64,000 nt of DNA from Nocardia fluminea (GTDB lineage: Bacteria > Actinomycetota > Actinomycetes > Mycobacteriales > Mycobacteriaceae). The notes below the pieces were generated by a model. The model was not told where the DNA came from. It saw nothing but the letters and a program-made list of their open reading frames with translations, and ran no database searches. Shown here piece after piece: positions 52,573 through 60,312 of the stretch (its first letter is position 1; the number at the start of each line of letters is the position of its first letter). Position numbers and translations under genes: made by a program. The DNA is taken from NCBI RefSeq assembly GCF_002846365.1, contig NZ_PJMW01000002.1, positions 2,666,001 through 2,730,000 of the forward strand, read 5' to 3'.

Positions 52573-53022
52573 TCACCGGGTGGTGGCGAACAGGATGTCG
52601 CAGTGGGCTTTACGAGCGAGTGCGATCGGTGGGGTGGTCAGCAGCCGGGCCAGCAGCGGTGATCGGTGCGCATCGGCGGTGACGATGAGGTCAGCGCCGG
52701 TGGCAGCGGCCAGGTGCAGCAGGGCGTGCGGGGTGGGCGCGGGCAGGATGTGGGTTTCGATGTCGGTGGCGCCGTGGTTGATCGCGTGCTGGTGGGCGGT
52801 ACGCAGGATGGTGTCGGTGGGGGTGGTGCCGCGTAGCTGGTAGGCGTCGGGTCCGAGCCGGTCGAGGTCGGCCCCGAGATCATGTTCGTCGATGTCGTGA
52901 CGGACGCAGATGATCAGGAGCCGGGCGTGGGTGGCGTGGGCGAGTTCGGCGGCGTGGTCGACCACGCGGTAGGAGCGGTCGGATCCGTCGGTGTCGACGA
53001 TGATCGTGCGATAGGCCGTCAT
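52573..53022 (-). CDS. Universal stress protein (UspA) family
   Basis: 149 aa. A Rossmann-like Usp domain: TIIVDTDGSDRSYRVVDHAA, HATHARLLIICVR, PHALLHLAAATGADLIVTAD and a C-terminal ARKAHCDILFATT. The ATP-binding G-2x-G-9x-G(S/T) loop is not evident (ADAHRSPLLARLLTTPP), so it may not bind ATP. It is 12 bp after the MFS gene. Confidence 0.85.
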   Translation of the reverse strand: MTAYRTIIVDTDGSDRSYRVVDHAAELAHATHARLLIICVRHDIDEHDLGADLDRLGPDAYQLRGTTPTDTILRTAHQHAINHGATDIETHILPAPTPHALLHLAAATGADLIVTADAHRSPLLARLLTTPPIALARKAHCDILFATTR

Positions 53023-53034
53023 GACGGGCGTCTT

Positions 53035-54600
53035 TCATGGGATGGACGGGTGTGGGCGTGGTGTTCGGAATCGGCGGGTGGTGGGGCCGGGGGCGAGGAA
53101 TGCCAGCACGATCGCCCCGATCGTGGTGAGAGCGGCCAGGGTGAGCGCGGCTTGGCCGCTGCCGTGCACGAACGCGGCCTTGGCGAACTCGGCCAGTGGC
53201 GCGGCTGCGGGTCCGGCCTGGTCGGCGACCTGCAGGGCGGCGGCCAGGGAATCGGCGACCGGGCCACGGGCGGGCTCGGGTAGGCGGGGCAGGGCGGGCG
53301 CGATGTGGTGGGAGTAGCCGGCGGCGAGCACACTGCCGGCCACGGCGATCCCGATCGCGGCGCCGATCTCGCGGGCGGCGTCGTTGACCGCGGCGGCGAC
53401 CCCGTGTTTGGCCTCGGGGGTGTCGGCGACGATGGCGTAGGTCGCTGGGGCGGTGCACAATCCCAGGCCCGCGCTCATGATCAGCAGCGGCCACAGTAGA
53501 TCGAGGTAGTGCGCGGCGAGGGTCAACCGGCTCACCAGCACCAGCGCGGCGGCGATGGTGAGCAGGCCGGTGACGGTCATCGCCCGCAACCCGACCTGGC
53601 CCGACAGCCACGGCGCGATCACCGAGATCACGACCAGCGGCACCACCATCGGCGCCAGCGCCAGTGCCGAGGCCAGCGGCCCGTAGCCGAGGATCAGCTG
53701 CAAATACTGCACCAGTAGCAGGAACACTCCGAAGGTGACCAGGAACTGGATGGTCACCGACAGCGATCCGGCACCGAAACCACGGCGGGCGAACAACCGC
53801 ACGTCCAGCAGCGGTGCCGCCGAGCGCAGCTCGACGACCACGAACGCCACCGCCGCCGCGACACCGAGCCCGGCGGTGGCGGCGACGAGCGGGTCGGTCC
53901 AGCCGCGCGCGGGGACCTCGACCGCGGCGAACACGATCGCCGCGATCGCGACGGCCACCGCGCCCGCGCCGACCCAGTCCACCGGCGGATGCTCGCGTTG
54001 GCGGGACTCGGCGATGGTGCAGGCCAACCCCGCCAGCACTGCCCCGGCCACGGTCAACCCGACGAACACCGACAGCCACGACCACTGCTCGAGCAGTAGC
54101 CCGGCGCCGAGGATGCCCAGTACCGCCCCGGACCCGGCGACTCCGGCCCACACCCCTACCGCCCGGCCACGATGGGTAGGAGGGAAGCCCGCGGTCAGGA
54201 TCGACAGTGTCGAGGGCATCACCAGCGCCGCGCCCGCCCCGGCCAGCGCGCGTGCCGCGATCAACCACGCCGGGTCGGACAGCAGCAGCGGCAACGCCGA
54301 GGCGGCGGCGAATACCGCCAGTCCCGCGACCAGTACCCCGCGACGCCCGTAACGGTCACCGATGGCTCCGGCGGGTAGCACCAGACATGCCAGCACCAGG
54401 GTGTAGCCGTCGACGATCCAGGTCAGCTGGGCTTGGGTGGCCCCGGTCGCGACCGCGATCTGCGGCAACGCCGAATACAACGCCGCCATCGCCGCGACCA
54501 CCAGCGCCACCGCCAGGCACGACACCGTCAGCATCCACCACTGGGCCCTGGTCCAGCGGGCGATCTCGACCGTGTCCGTTCCGGGTGCGGTCACCGGCAC
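53035..54600 (-). CDS. MFS efflux transporter, DHA2 (14-TM) type
   Basis: 521 aa. Fourteen hydrophobic helices, motif A GAIGDRYGRRGVLVAGLAVF after helix 2, motif C-like GVAGSGAVLGILGAGLLLEQ. DHA2 proteins export drugs or cationic compounds by proton antiport. It is divergent from tetR with a 122-bp shared control region and followed by uspA and thioesterase genes. Confidence 0.92.
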   Translation of the reverse strand: MPVTAPGTDTVEIARWTRAQWWMLTVSCLAVALVVAAMAALYSALPQIAVATGATQAQLTWIVDGYTLVLACLVLPAGAIGDRYGRRGVLVAGLAVFAAASALPLLLSDPAWLIAARALAGAGAALVMPSTLSILTAGFPPTHRGRAVGVWAGVAGSGAVLGILGAGLLLEQWSWLSVFVGLTVAGAVLAGLACTIAESRQREHPPVDWVGAGAVAVAIAAIVFAAVEVPARGWTDPLVAATAGLGVAAAVAFVVVELRSAAPLLDVRLFARRGFGAGSLSVTIQFLVTFGVFLLLVQYLQLILGYGPLASALALAPMVVPLVVISVIAPWLSGQVGLRAMTVTGLLTIAAALVLVSRLTLAAHYLDLLWPLLIMSAGLGLCTAPATYAIVADTPEAKHGVAAAVNDAAREIGAAIGIAVAGSVLAAGYSHHIAPALPRLPEPARGPVADSLAAALQVADQAGPAAAPLAEFAKAAFVHGSGQAALTLAALTTIGAIVLAFLAPGPTTRRFRTPRPHPSIP

Positions 54601-54622
54601 CTCCCGACGTTGTAGACCAGCA

Positions 54623-54637
54623 GTCTCTGTGCGAGAC
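54623..54637. promoter_or_regulatory. Operator candidate between MFS gene and tetR
   Basis: GTCTC-N5-GAGAC is a perfect 15-bp inverted repeat in the divergent region. TGTAGAC (54611-54617) and GTCTACA (54672-54678) form an outer inverted pair. Both suit TetR binding; the true site is not known. Confidence 0.45.
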
Positions 54638-54722
54638 CGTCAGTATCATAATGGTCGGGGTGTGGGATGATGTCTACACATTCGCAGGGTTGAACGACAC
54701 GAATCGCAAGGAGCGCGCGGCC

Positions 54723-55391
54723 ATGACCGACCCGGACCCCGCAGCGGCCGACCCGCTCACCACGGCCCCGGAGCAGGCCGATCCGCGGCTGGCACGCTCA
54801 CGCAACCGGTTGCTCGACGCGGCCAGCCATCTGTTGTCCACCGGTGGTGTCGAAGCGGTCACAGTCGAGGCGGTCACCCGCGTGTCGAAGGTCGCGCGCG
54901 CCACCCTCTACCGGCACTTCGGTAGTACCACCCAACTGCTCGCGGCGACTTTCGAACGGCTGCTTCCGCAGGTCGACACACCGACCAGCACCGGGCCCGT
55001 GCGCGAGCGGCTCGTCGCGCTGCTCACCACCCAAGCCGACCTGATCCAACAGGCCCCGGTGCAGATGACCACCCTGTCCTGGCTGGCGATGGGTTCCATC
55101 GGCGAGGACCACCCAGACCCGGCCGCGGTCACCTCGCTGCGCGCGCGCGTCATCGAGCAGTACCGCCACCCGTTCGACCAGATCCTCACCAGCCCACAGG
55201 CCCGCGCGATGCTCGGCGAGCTCGACACCACCTTCGCCATCATCGAACTCATCGGCCCGATCGTGTTCGCCCGTCTCACCGGACTACGCACCATCGACCA
55301 CGACGACTGCACCCGGCTCGTCGACAACTTCCTCACCGCCCACCGAACAAACACCCCGACACACACCCCTATCGACATCGCCACCCCGTAA
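54723..55391 (+). CDS. TetR-family repressor
   Basis: 222 aa. HTH at residues ~24-70: SRNRLLDAASHLLSTGGVEA, VTVEAVTRVSKVARATLYRH, FGSTTQLLAATFERL. A helical C-terminal ligand domain follows. AAGGAG lies 9 nt before ATG 54723. It is divergent from the MFS transporter and very likely represses it until an exported compound binds. Confidence 0.9.
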   Translation: MTDPDPAAADPLTTAPEQADPRLARSRNRLLDAASHLLSTGGVEAVTVEAVTRVSKVARATLYRHFGSTTQLLAATFERLLPQVDTPTSTGPVRERLVALLTTQADLIQQAPVQMTTLSWLAMGSIGEDHPDPAAVTSLRARVIEQYRHPFDQILTSPQARAMLGELDTTFAIIELIGPIVFARLTGLRTIDHDDCTRLVDNFLTAHRTNTPTHTPIDIATP

Positions 55392-55414
55392 CCACAGATC
55401 CCGGGTCGCGCGGG

Positions 55415-55639
55415 TCAGAACAACGTGTCGCGCACCCGCAGCGGCCGGTACCCGGTCTGGCCCAGCTGGGCCAACTCGGCGTCGATGTCGACCTCGATCG
55501 CGCCGAAGAAGGTGATATTGGCGCTGTGGGCAGGGCTGATGTGGGTCAGGACTTCGTCATCGATACGCTGCCCGGCCCGGCGCATCTGCTCGATAGCGAG
55601 CCCGTAATGCTCCGTGGTCCAGGCGATGTTGTAGTTCAG
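55415..55639 (-). pseudogene. 3' end of a Tn3-family transposase gene
   Basis: About 75 residues: LNYNIAWTTEHYGLAIEQMR, RAGQRIDDEVLTHISPAHSA, NITFFGAIEVDIDAELAQLG and TGYRPLRVRDTLF-stop. This is the typical C-terminus of Tn3-family TnpA (W/A-xTxxYxxxAIExxR.AG..I.DE.L.HISP...NI...G....L). The gene starts abruptly at the ligase junction, and more than 900 residues are missing. No 38-bp Tn3 end is recognised after the stop. Confidence 0.72.
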
Positions 55640-55645
55640 AGAAGG

Positions 55646-56533
55646 GCCTACGAAGTGAAATATGACGGGGTCAGGGCCATCGCCTATATCGATGAGCAGT
55701 TGCGCCTCGAGTCGCGCAACGGCAACGACATCACCGTCGCCTGGCCCGAGCTCGCCGGGCTGGCTCCGGTTGAGCCTGGTTTCGTGGTCGATGGGGAGAT
55801 CGTGATCGAACACGCGGGCCGGTCCTCGTTCCAGGCGTTGGCTCCGCGGATGCATCAACGCAACCCGGCCACGATCCGGGCGCTGGCGGAAACGTCTCCG
55901 GCGACCTATCTGATCTTCGACCTGCTCCACATCGGTGACCGTTCACTGATCGAGTTGCCCTACGCCCAACGCCGCGAGCTCCTCGAACGCATCGGGCTGG
56001 CTGGACCGCATTGGCGGATCCCGCACCTGCTCCCGGGTCCTGCCGCTGCCGCTTTGGAGGTATCGAAAGAACTAGGGGCCGAAGGCATCGTCTGCAAACG
56101 TCGCGACAGCTGGTATCTGCCCGGCCAGCGAAGTCCGGCCTGGATCAAGATCAAGAACGTCAGCCATCAAGAGGTCGTGGTGATCGGGTGGAAGAGCGGG
56201 TCGGGTCGACGCGCGGGACAGATCGGGTCGTTGCTGGTGGCGGTGCCCGATGACCGGGGAAGTCTCGAATATGCAGGTAGCGTCGGGACCGGGTTCACCG
56301 CCGCGATGCTGACCGATCTACGCGAACGCCTGGCACCGCTGCAACAGTCGGACCCGCCGATCCCCAGCCTTGGACGTACCTCGGACGGAGTGGCCTGGGT
56401 TCGGCCGGCGCTGATCGGGGAGGTGGCGTTCACCGAATGGACCAGCGACGGCCGGTTACGGCATCCGAGCTGGCGAGGGCTGCGGCTGGACAAGGATCTC
56501 GACGAGATCGAAACCCCGACCGGGCGGCCGTGA
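55646..56533 (+). pseudogene. 3' part of ATP-dependent DNA ligase gene
   Basis: Encodes AYEVKYDGVRAIAYIDEQ, motif I with the AMP-accepting Lys, then VDGEIVI (motif III/IIIa), YLIFDLLHI, LGAEGIVCKRRDS (motif IV), WIKIKN (motif V), and an OB-fold C-terminus to GLRLDKDLDEI. Together with 40913-40984 it gives a normal LigC-type ligase of ~319 aa. In place the 5' end is missing; an in-frame ATG at 55526 or 55607 inside the antisense of the Tn3 remnant would make a chimera. Confidence 0.85.
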
Positions 56534-56702
56534 AGCCGGTGCCGAGACCCTAGTCGGCTGGCGTGAGTGCATTTCCGCTCCACGTGGTCACCTGCCAGGG
56601 TTTCGTCGATGGCAGACCCTGGCTCGGTACCGCGAACAATGCCGGTGTGTGGTGAGCGTTCGGGCGGCGCATCGGTACAGCAGCCAGTGACGACGTCGAT
56701 GG

Positions 56703-57014
56703 TCAGTAGGGCTGGTCATTCCAGTAGTCGAGCTGTGGGGGCGGGCTTTCCGCTGCCGCGAGCATGTCCCGCATGCGGGACAGCACAGCCGCCGACGATT
56801 CGCCGGGAGTGAAGCCGACGTGGGGCATCGCGAGGATATCGAGCACGGCACGCACGTCCCGGAGGCTCGGCGGGTTGGACGATTCGGCAACCAAGCCGCG
56901 ATGCACGTCTTCGGCGGTGATGTCGGTATCGGGCTCAATCTGATCGATCACCAACGCCACGATCGCTGCCTGCTCGGCCGGGATCGGATCGCCATCATCG
57001 GGGACCACGGTCAT
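56703..57014 (-). CDS. Small hypothetical protein
   Basis: 103 aa, acidic and helical, not recognised: AIVALVIDQIEPDTDITAED, VHRGLVAESSNPPSLRDVRA, VLDILAMPHVGFTPGESS. No strong ribosome site before ATG 57014. It reads toward the ligase fragment. Confidence 0.55.
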   Translation of the reverse strand: MTVVPDDGDPIPAEQAAIVALVIDQIEPDTDITAEDVHRGLVAESSNPPSLRDVRAVLDILAMPHVGFTPGESSAAVLSRMRDMLAAAESPPPQLDYWNDQPY

Positions 57015-57066
57015 CAGCGTAGTCCGATCTCGGCATCGGTCCTGTACGGCTGCCGTGATGCCGGGT

Positions 57067-57246
57067 TCAGTCGTCGGCGGTCACCATCAACGCTGTCGAG
57101 GCTGGCCACGGGTATGTGCCCGGGGTGTCGTCGACGGCTTCGACGAGTACCCGTTCCGGATCGCCCAGATAGTCGACTTCGAGCACCCTGAACACCGTTG
57201 CCCCATTGGGGTGTAATCGCACCCGCGCACCAACCTCGAACCTCAT
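57067..57246 (-). CDS. 59-aa hypothetical protein
   Basis: Reads MRFEVGARVRLHPNGATVFR, VLEVDYLGDPERVLVEAVDD, then TPGTYPWPAS and a short end with stop at 57067. It looks like a small beta-barrel (SH3-like) domain, as in proteins that start with VGxxVxLxxxGxxxxVxxV. It lies 52 bp upstream of 56703-57014 in the same direction. No named family. Confidence 0.6.
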   Translation of the reverse strand: MRFEVGARVRLHPNGATVFRVLEVDYLGDPERVLVEAVDDTPGTYPWPASTALMVTADD

Positions 57247-57325
57247 GGGTACAAGCTAACCGGATCGGCGGGGGAGCAAATCCGCGACATACTCCTCGGT
57301 CCGTTTCGGTGACTCGACATGACGG

Positions 57326-57784
57326 CTACTTGTTGAATGGTGAGGCGGCCGAGCTGAAACTGAGGTAGTAGGTACCGCCGGGAAACACGTTCAGCAGCAG
57401 GAATCCCCCGTGAGCGGCGTGGTGGCGGATCAGCTCGATCAAGGTGACGCCGTCTTGCTCGTCGGTGAGGGAGATGTATTCGACGAAGTCGTCGCCGCCG
57501 ACCGCGGTGTCGGTGAAGTTGAAGTAGCTGTCGTAGCCGAGCGCGTACACCACCTGGGAGGAACCGTCGGGTTTGGCGGGGTCTGCCAGTAGCCGTGGTA
57601 CTCCGTTCGAGAGTAGGTAGGTGCCTTGGTCTTTGGCCCATGCCAAAGCGGGTGGGATCGGGTTGGGTTTGTTGTCGTCCCAGGTGGGCCAGGAATGTTC
57701 GGTCGCGGCCATCGCGTGTTCGGCGATCGTGCTGACCTGGCTGAGTGGGAATCGCAGCTCGAATTCGCCTGTGTGCATGTCCAT
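57326..57784 (-). CDS. DUF3085 domain protein
   Basis: 152 aa. HSWPTWDDNKPNPIPPALAW, AKDQGTYLLSNGVPRLLADP and VVYALGYDSYFNFTDTAVGG fit DUF3085, an uncharacterised family of plasmids and phages (W..DQGxYLxSNG). The C-terminus has a His/Ala-rich LIELIRHHAAHGGFLLLNVF. GAAGGAC precedes ATG 57784. Divergent from the nuclease-like gene at 57928. Confidence 0.65.
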   Translation of the reverse strand: MDMHTGEFELRFPLSQVSTIAEHAMAATEHSWPTWDDNKPNPIPPALAWAKDQGTYLLSNGVPRLLADPAKPDGSSQVVYALGYDSYFNFTDTAVGGDDFVEYISLTDEQDGVTLIELIRHHAAHGGFLLLNVFPGGTYYLSFSSAASPFNK

Positions 57785-57927
57785 GGTCGTCCTTCTGTCG
57801 GTGGATGATTGAAGTGCGCAGTGGCGGGCCGGGGTACGCCCGCTTTAGCCGCCATTGCGACGGCGAACTCTGTCGGTGCCCCACGGCATGCTGGTGTTCG
57901 ACGGATCGGCAGCAAGGGGGAAGTGCG

Positions 57928-58455
57928 ATGGGCAGCAATGCTGGTAGCGGGGAAAGCGCGGACTATCTCGACAAGCACTACGTCCATCGGGACTGCGTGA
58001 GGCCAGGTCAGTCGCAAACCTCACCGATCTGGAACGCCTACCTCAAACTCCTCGTCGACCCGTTCGTCGACGAGGACATCGATTTTCGGTATTGCGATGA
58101 GGACGAACTCCACGAACTGATCTGGCAGCGGTGGGCCGACGCCGGCGTTGACAACGACGTCAGCATCGACCACGAGCTGGATCTCTCGGAGGGAACCTCG
58201 GCCGCGAAAGGCTGTCGGATCGACTTCGTCGCCACCTACGACGAGGGGCATCGGGTCGGTATCGAGATCAAAGGCGCGGGATGGTGGGCTTTGGATGTGG
58301 TGCAGGATCAGCTCGTCCGATACGCCGAGACCGGGCAGATCGACTCGCTGTTGCTGCTGACCGCCGATCCTGAGATGACCGAGATCGACTGGCCCAGTGA
58401 TCTCACGGTGCCGTTGTTCATCGTCCTGATCACAGGGCGGCGGTCCCGGTTGTAG
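57928..58455 (+). CDS. PD-(D/E)XK-like nuclease domain protein
   Basis: 175 aa. RIDFVATYDEGHRVGIEIKG supplies the D...E-x-K core (Asp in the first strand, EIK in the second), followed by a helix with LDVVQDQLVRYAETGQIDSL and a strand LLLLTADPEM, the order expected for a restriction-like fold. No methyltransferase or other restriction gene is adjacent. GGGGGA lies 7 nt before ATG 57928. It could be an orphan nuclease or an anti-phage effector; catalytic activity is inferred. Confidence 0.6.
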   Translation: MGSNAGSGESADYLDKHYVHRDCVRPGQSQTSPIWNAYLKLLVDPFVDEDIDFRYCDEDELHELIWQRWADAGVDNDVSIDHELDLSEGTSAAKGCRIDFVATYDEGHRVGIEIKGAGWWALDVVQDQLVRYAETGQIDSLLLLTADPEMTEIDWPSDLTVPLFIVLITGRRSRL

Positions 58456-58626
58456 AAGGGGCGAGTATTGCCTGCTGGGCCGGGACCTTGGTGTTCGGAA
58501 ATCGGGCCGCGGTGCCATCGAGATCACGACAGAGGGCTACCTCGGATCAGCAAACTCGCTGAGACGCTTCTTGTTTGACGCCGCGGCTGGTCATCGAGTG
58601 CCCGGCGCCCTGCGTGCGGGGTCCGA

Positions 58627-59228
58627 TCAGCGTCGCGAAGAAGTCGACGGGTTCTGCGGAGACAGCGCGTGCTCGGGGCACCACTGTTCGACTGGGAGAC
58701 GCCCCTGACCGTTCCCGGTGGGCACGGTGAAAGCCACGAGCCCCAGCCATGTCCCGTCCGCGACCCTGGCCCAAGCTCGGAGGAGGCCAGGTGTGGTATC
58801 TGTCAGGCGTAGGCCGCCTTTGCGGATGCCGAGGCGGACCTTGTTGACACCGAAGTGCGCCGGTCGGGTCACGATCGCGGTCCCGAGTTCGACGGTGACC
58901 GGCAGCGGGGGCTCGACGATCCGCCACATCGGCGCTGTCGGGTCGTGCGGCCAGGTCTCGAACAACGACGACGAACTGTTCACCGTGGGGTCTGTCGGTA
59001 GCTCTGGCAACCCATCGGCGATGGCGGTTTCAAGGGCCGGTTCGCCGCATTGAGCCCGTCGACGCGGAACTGTCGTTGCTTGTGCGCGTCGATGCGGGCG
59101 AGGACGTCATTGATCTGGTCGGCGGACGCGACCGCACCGAAGGCTGTCGCGTCACGGAGTTGCCGACCGACCGGGGCCAGGGTGGCTGCGGTTGATTCCG
59201 GTGTCGGCGGCGGGGTCATGTTCGGCAC
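58627..59228 (-). pseudogene. Hypothetical gene with a frameshift near 59035
   Basis: From ATG 59228 the frame is ...DQINDVLARIDAHKQRQFRV, DGLNAANRP and then unnatural Pro/Arg sequence to a stop at 58980. A second frame takes over at the same place: LETAIADGLPELPTDPTVNS and then SLFETWPHDPTAPMWRIVEP to the stop at 58627. One extra base near 59033-59036 would give NRALETAIADGL without a break, a ~200-aa protein. So it is one gene with a 1-base loss or a sequencing error. The C-terminal part ends PVEQWCPEHAL. Family not recognised. Confidence 0.65.
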
Positions 59229-59277
59229 GTTACTCGTATTCGAACAAACTTTCGATAATGAGGTTCAGGGTCGAAGG

Positions 59278-59309
59278 TGTTGTGGTTGTCCACAGAGTTA
59301 TCCACAACA
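59278..59309. promoter_or_regulatory. Paired DnaA boxes in an AT-richer gap
   Basis: TTGTCCACA (59286-59294) and TTATCCACA (59298-59306) are two perfect actinobacterial DnaA boxes in tandem. TGTTGTGG (59278-59285) and CCACAACA (59302-59309) form an inverted repeat around them. A locally AT-richer stretch (59229-59266) adjoins. This is a candidate origin or DnaA-regulated site; no replication initiator gene is nearby. Confidence 0.5.
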
Positions 59310-59378
59310 TGTGGATGCAGGTGAGAGTGGCTCACCATCTGTCGGTCGGATCGCCGACGGATCCAGTTGGTGATCGGG

Positions 59379-60221
59379 TCAGTGGCGTGGGCCGGTGTGG
59401 ATGTGGAGGTATGCGCAGTCGATCACCTCCCACAGCGACGCGTCGCGAAGTCCGTGCTGGTCGGCGAGCTCCATCGCTGTGACGGCGATCGCGATGACAT
59501 CCCAGGGCCGTATCGCCGGTGATCGCCCGTCTGATGGGTCTGGGTGCAGGCGCAACCGTTCGAGGGTGTCGAGTTGTCCGGTGCTCAGGATGTCGTCGGG
59601 GTCGCCGTAGGTGTCGTAGAGGTCGGTAGCGATCGAGATCAATCGTGCTGTGGTGACCGGGCCGATCGCGGCCGCGACCTCTGCGTTGTCCGCCATCGCG
59701 GTGGCGATGTCGGCCAGGGCTTGGGCCTGGTTCCATCCGTCGAGGAAGGTTCGCATGATTTCGGCAGCGCCGCCACCGACCGCCATCCCCGCGATCGCCT
59801 CGCGCACAGAGGAGTTCAGTGCGGGGGCTGCTGGCTCACCGCGGGCGTGGGCGTCCTGACCGACCTGGGCCCAGTCGATCGGCGCGGCCCGCGGAATCAG
59901 GTCCGGGGCGGGGTGGTCTGTGCAGGTGCACTTGAAGACGCCACACCGGCCGGGTCGCCCGGTGGATTGCTCGGCGGTGTGACCGCACGAGCACAGGGGC
60001 GAGGGGGAGTGTTCGTGGTCGACCGGGTCGAACTGGTGGACGTTGTTGGTCTTGTCGACCCACTGTCGGGGCGGCGTAACCCCGACTGCTTTGTCGGCTT
60101 GCAATGGCGCGATCGGTGCCTGGCATGTTGCGCACCGTTGATAGTAGGAACGTTGTGCTGGCGAGGCACGCTGGTCCTGAGCGCAGTGTTCGTCGGTCAC
60201 TAGTGCACCCTCTTCTGTCAC
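59379..60221 (-). CDS. Hypothetical zinc-ribbon protein
   Basis: 280 aa. Residues ~20-90 contain CATCQAP, CSCGHT and CGVFKCTC, several possible zinc pairs. The rest is helical (VREAIAGMAVGGGAAEIMRT; AQALADIATAMADNAEVAAA; DTLERLRLHPDPSDG; SLWEVIDCAYLHIHTG). Not recognised. GTG 60221 is preceded by GGAGA; GTG 60200 and ATG 60236 are alternatives. It follows the 60313-61032 gene in the same direction. Confidence 0.6.
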   Translation of the reverse strand: MTEEGALVTDEHCAQDQRASPAQRSYYQRCATCQAPIAPLQADKAVGVTPPRQWVDKTNNVHQFDPVDHEHSPSPLCSCGHTAEQSTGRPGRCGVFKCTCTDHPAPDLIPRAAPIDWAQVGQDAHARGEPAAPALNSSVREAIAGMAVGGGAAEIMRTFLDGWNQAQALADIATAMADNAEVAAAIGPVTTARLISIATDLYDTYGDPDDILSTGQLDTLERLRLHPDPSDGRSPAIRPWDVIAIAVTAMELADQHGLRDASLWEVIDCAYLHIHTGPRH

Positions 60222-60312
60222 AGGTTCTCCATCCATTGGTGCCCGAAGTCGCGACCGCACCGGTCACGGCCAAGCCGGACGGTGACGGGCGCAACGCCGG
60301 AACGGGCGGGAA

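Larger units (their letters stand above)
40985..55645. mobile_element. 14.66-kb insertion splitting a DNA ligase gene
   Basis: The ends are defined by the two ligase fragments. CTGAACTA is present near the left end (40993-41000) and in inverse orientation at the right end (55632-55639). Contents: a tyrosine recombinase gene (split), an 832-aa recombinase, a minus-strand thioesterase-UspA-MFS module with divergent tetR, and a Tn3 transposase remnant. A 7.04-kb element is nested in it. The recombinases are the likely agents of insertion; the exact crossover is inferred. Confidence 0.75.
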
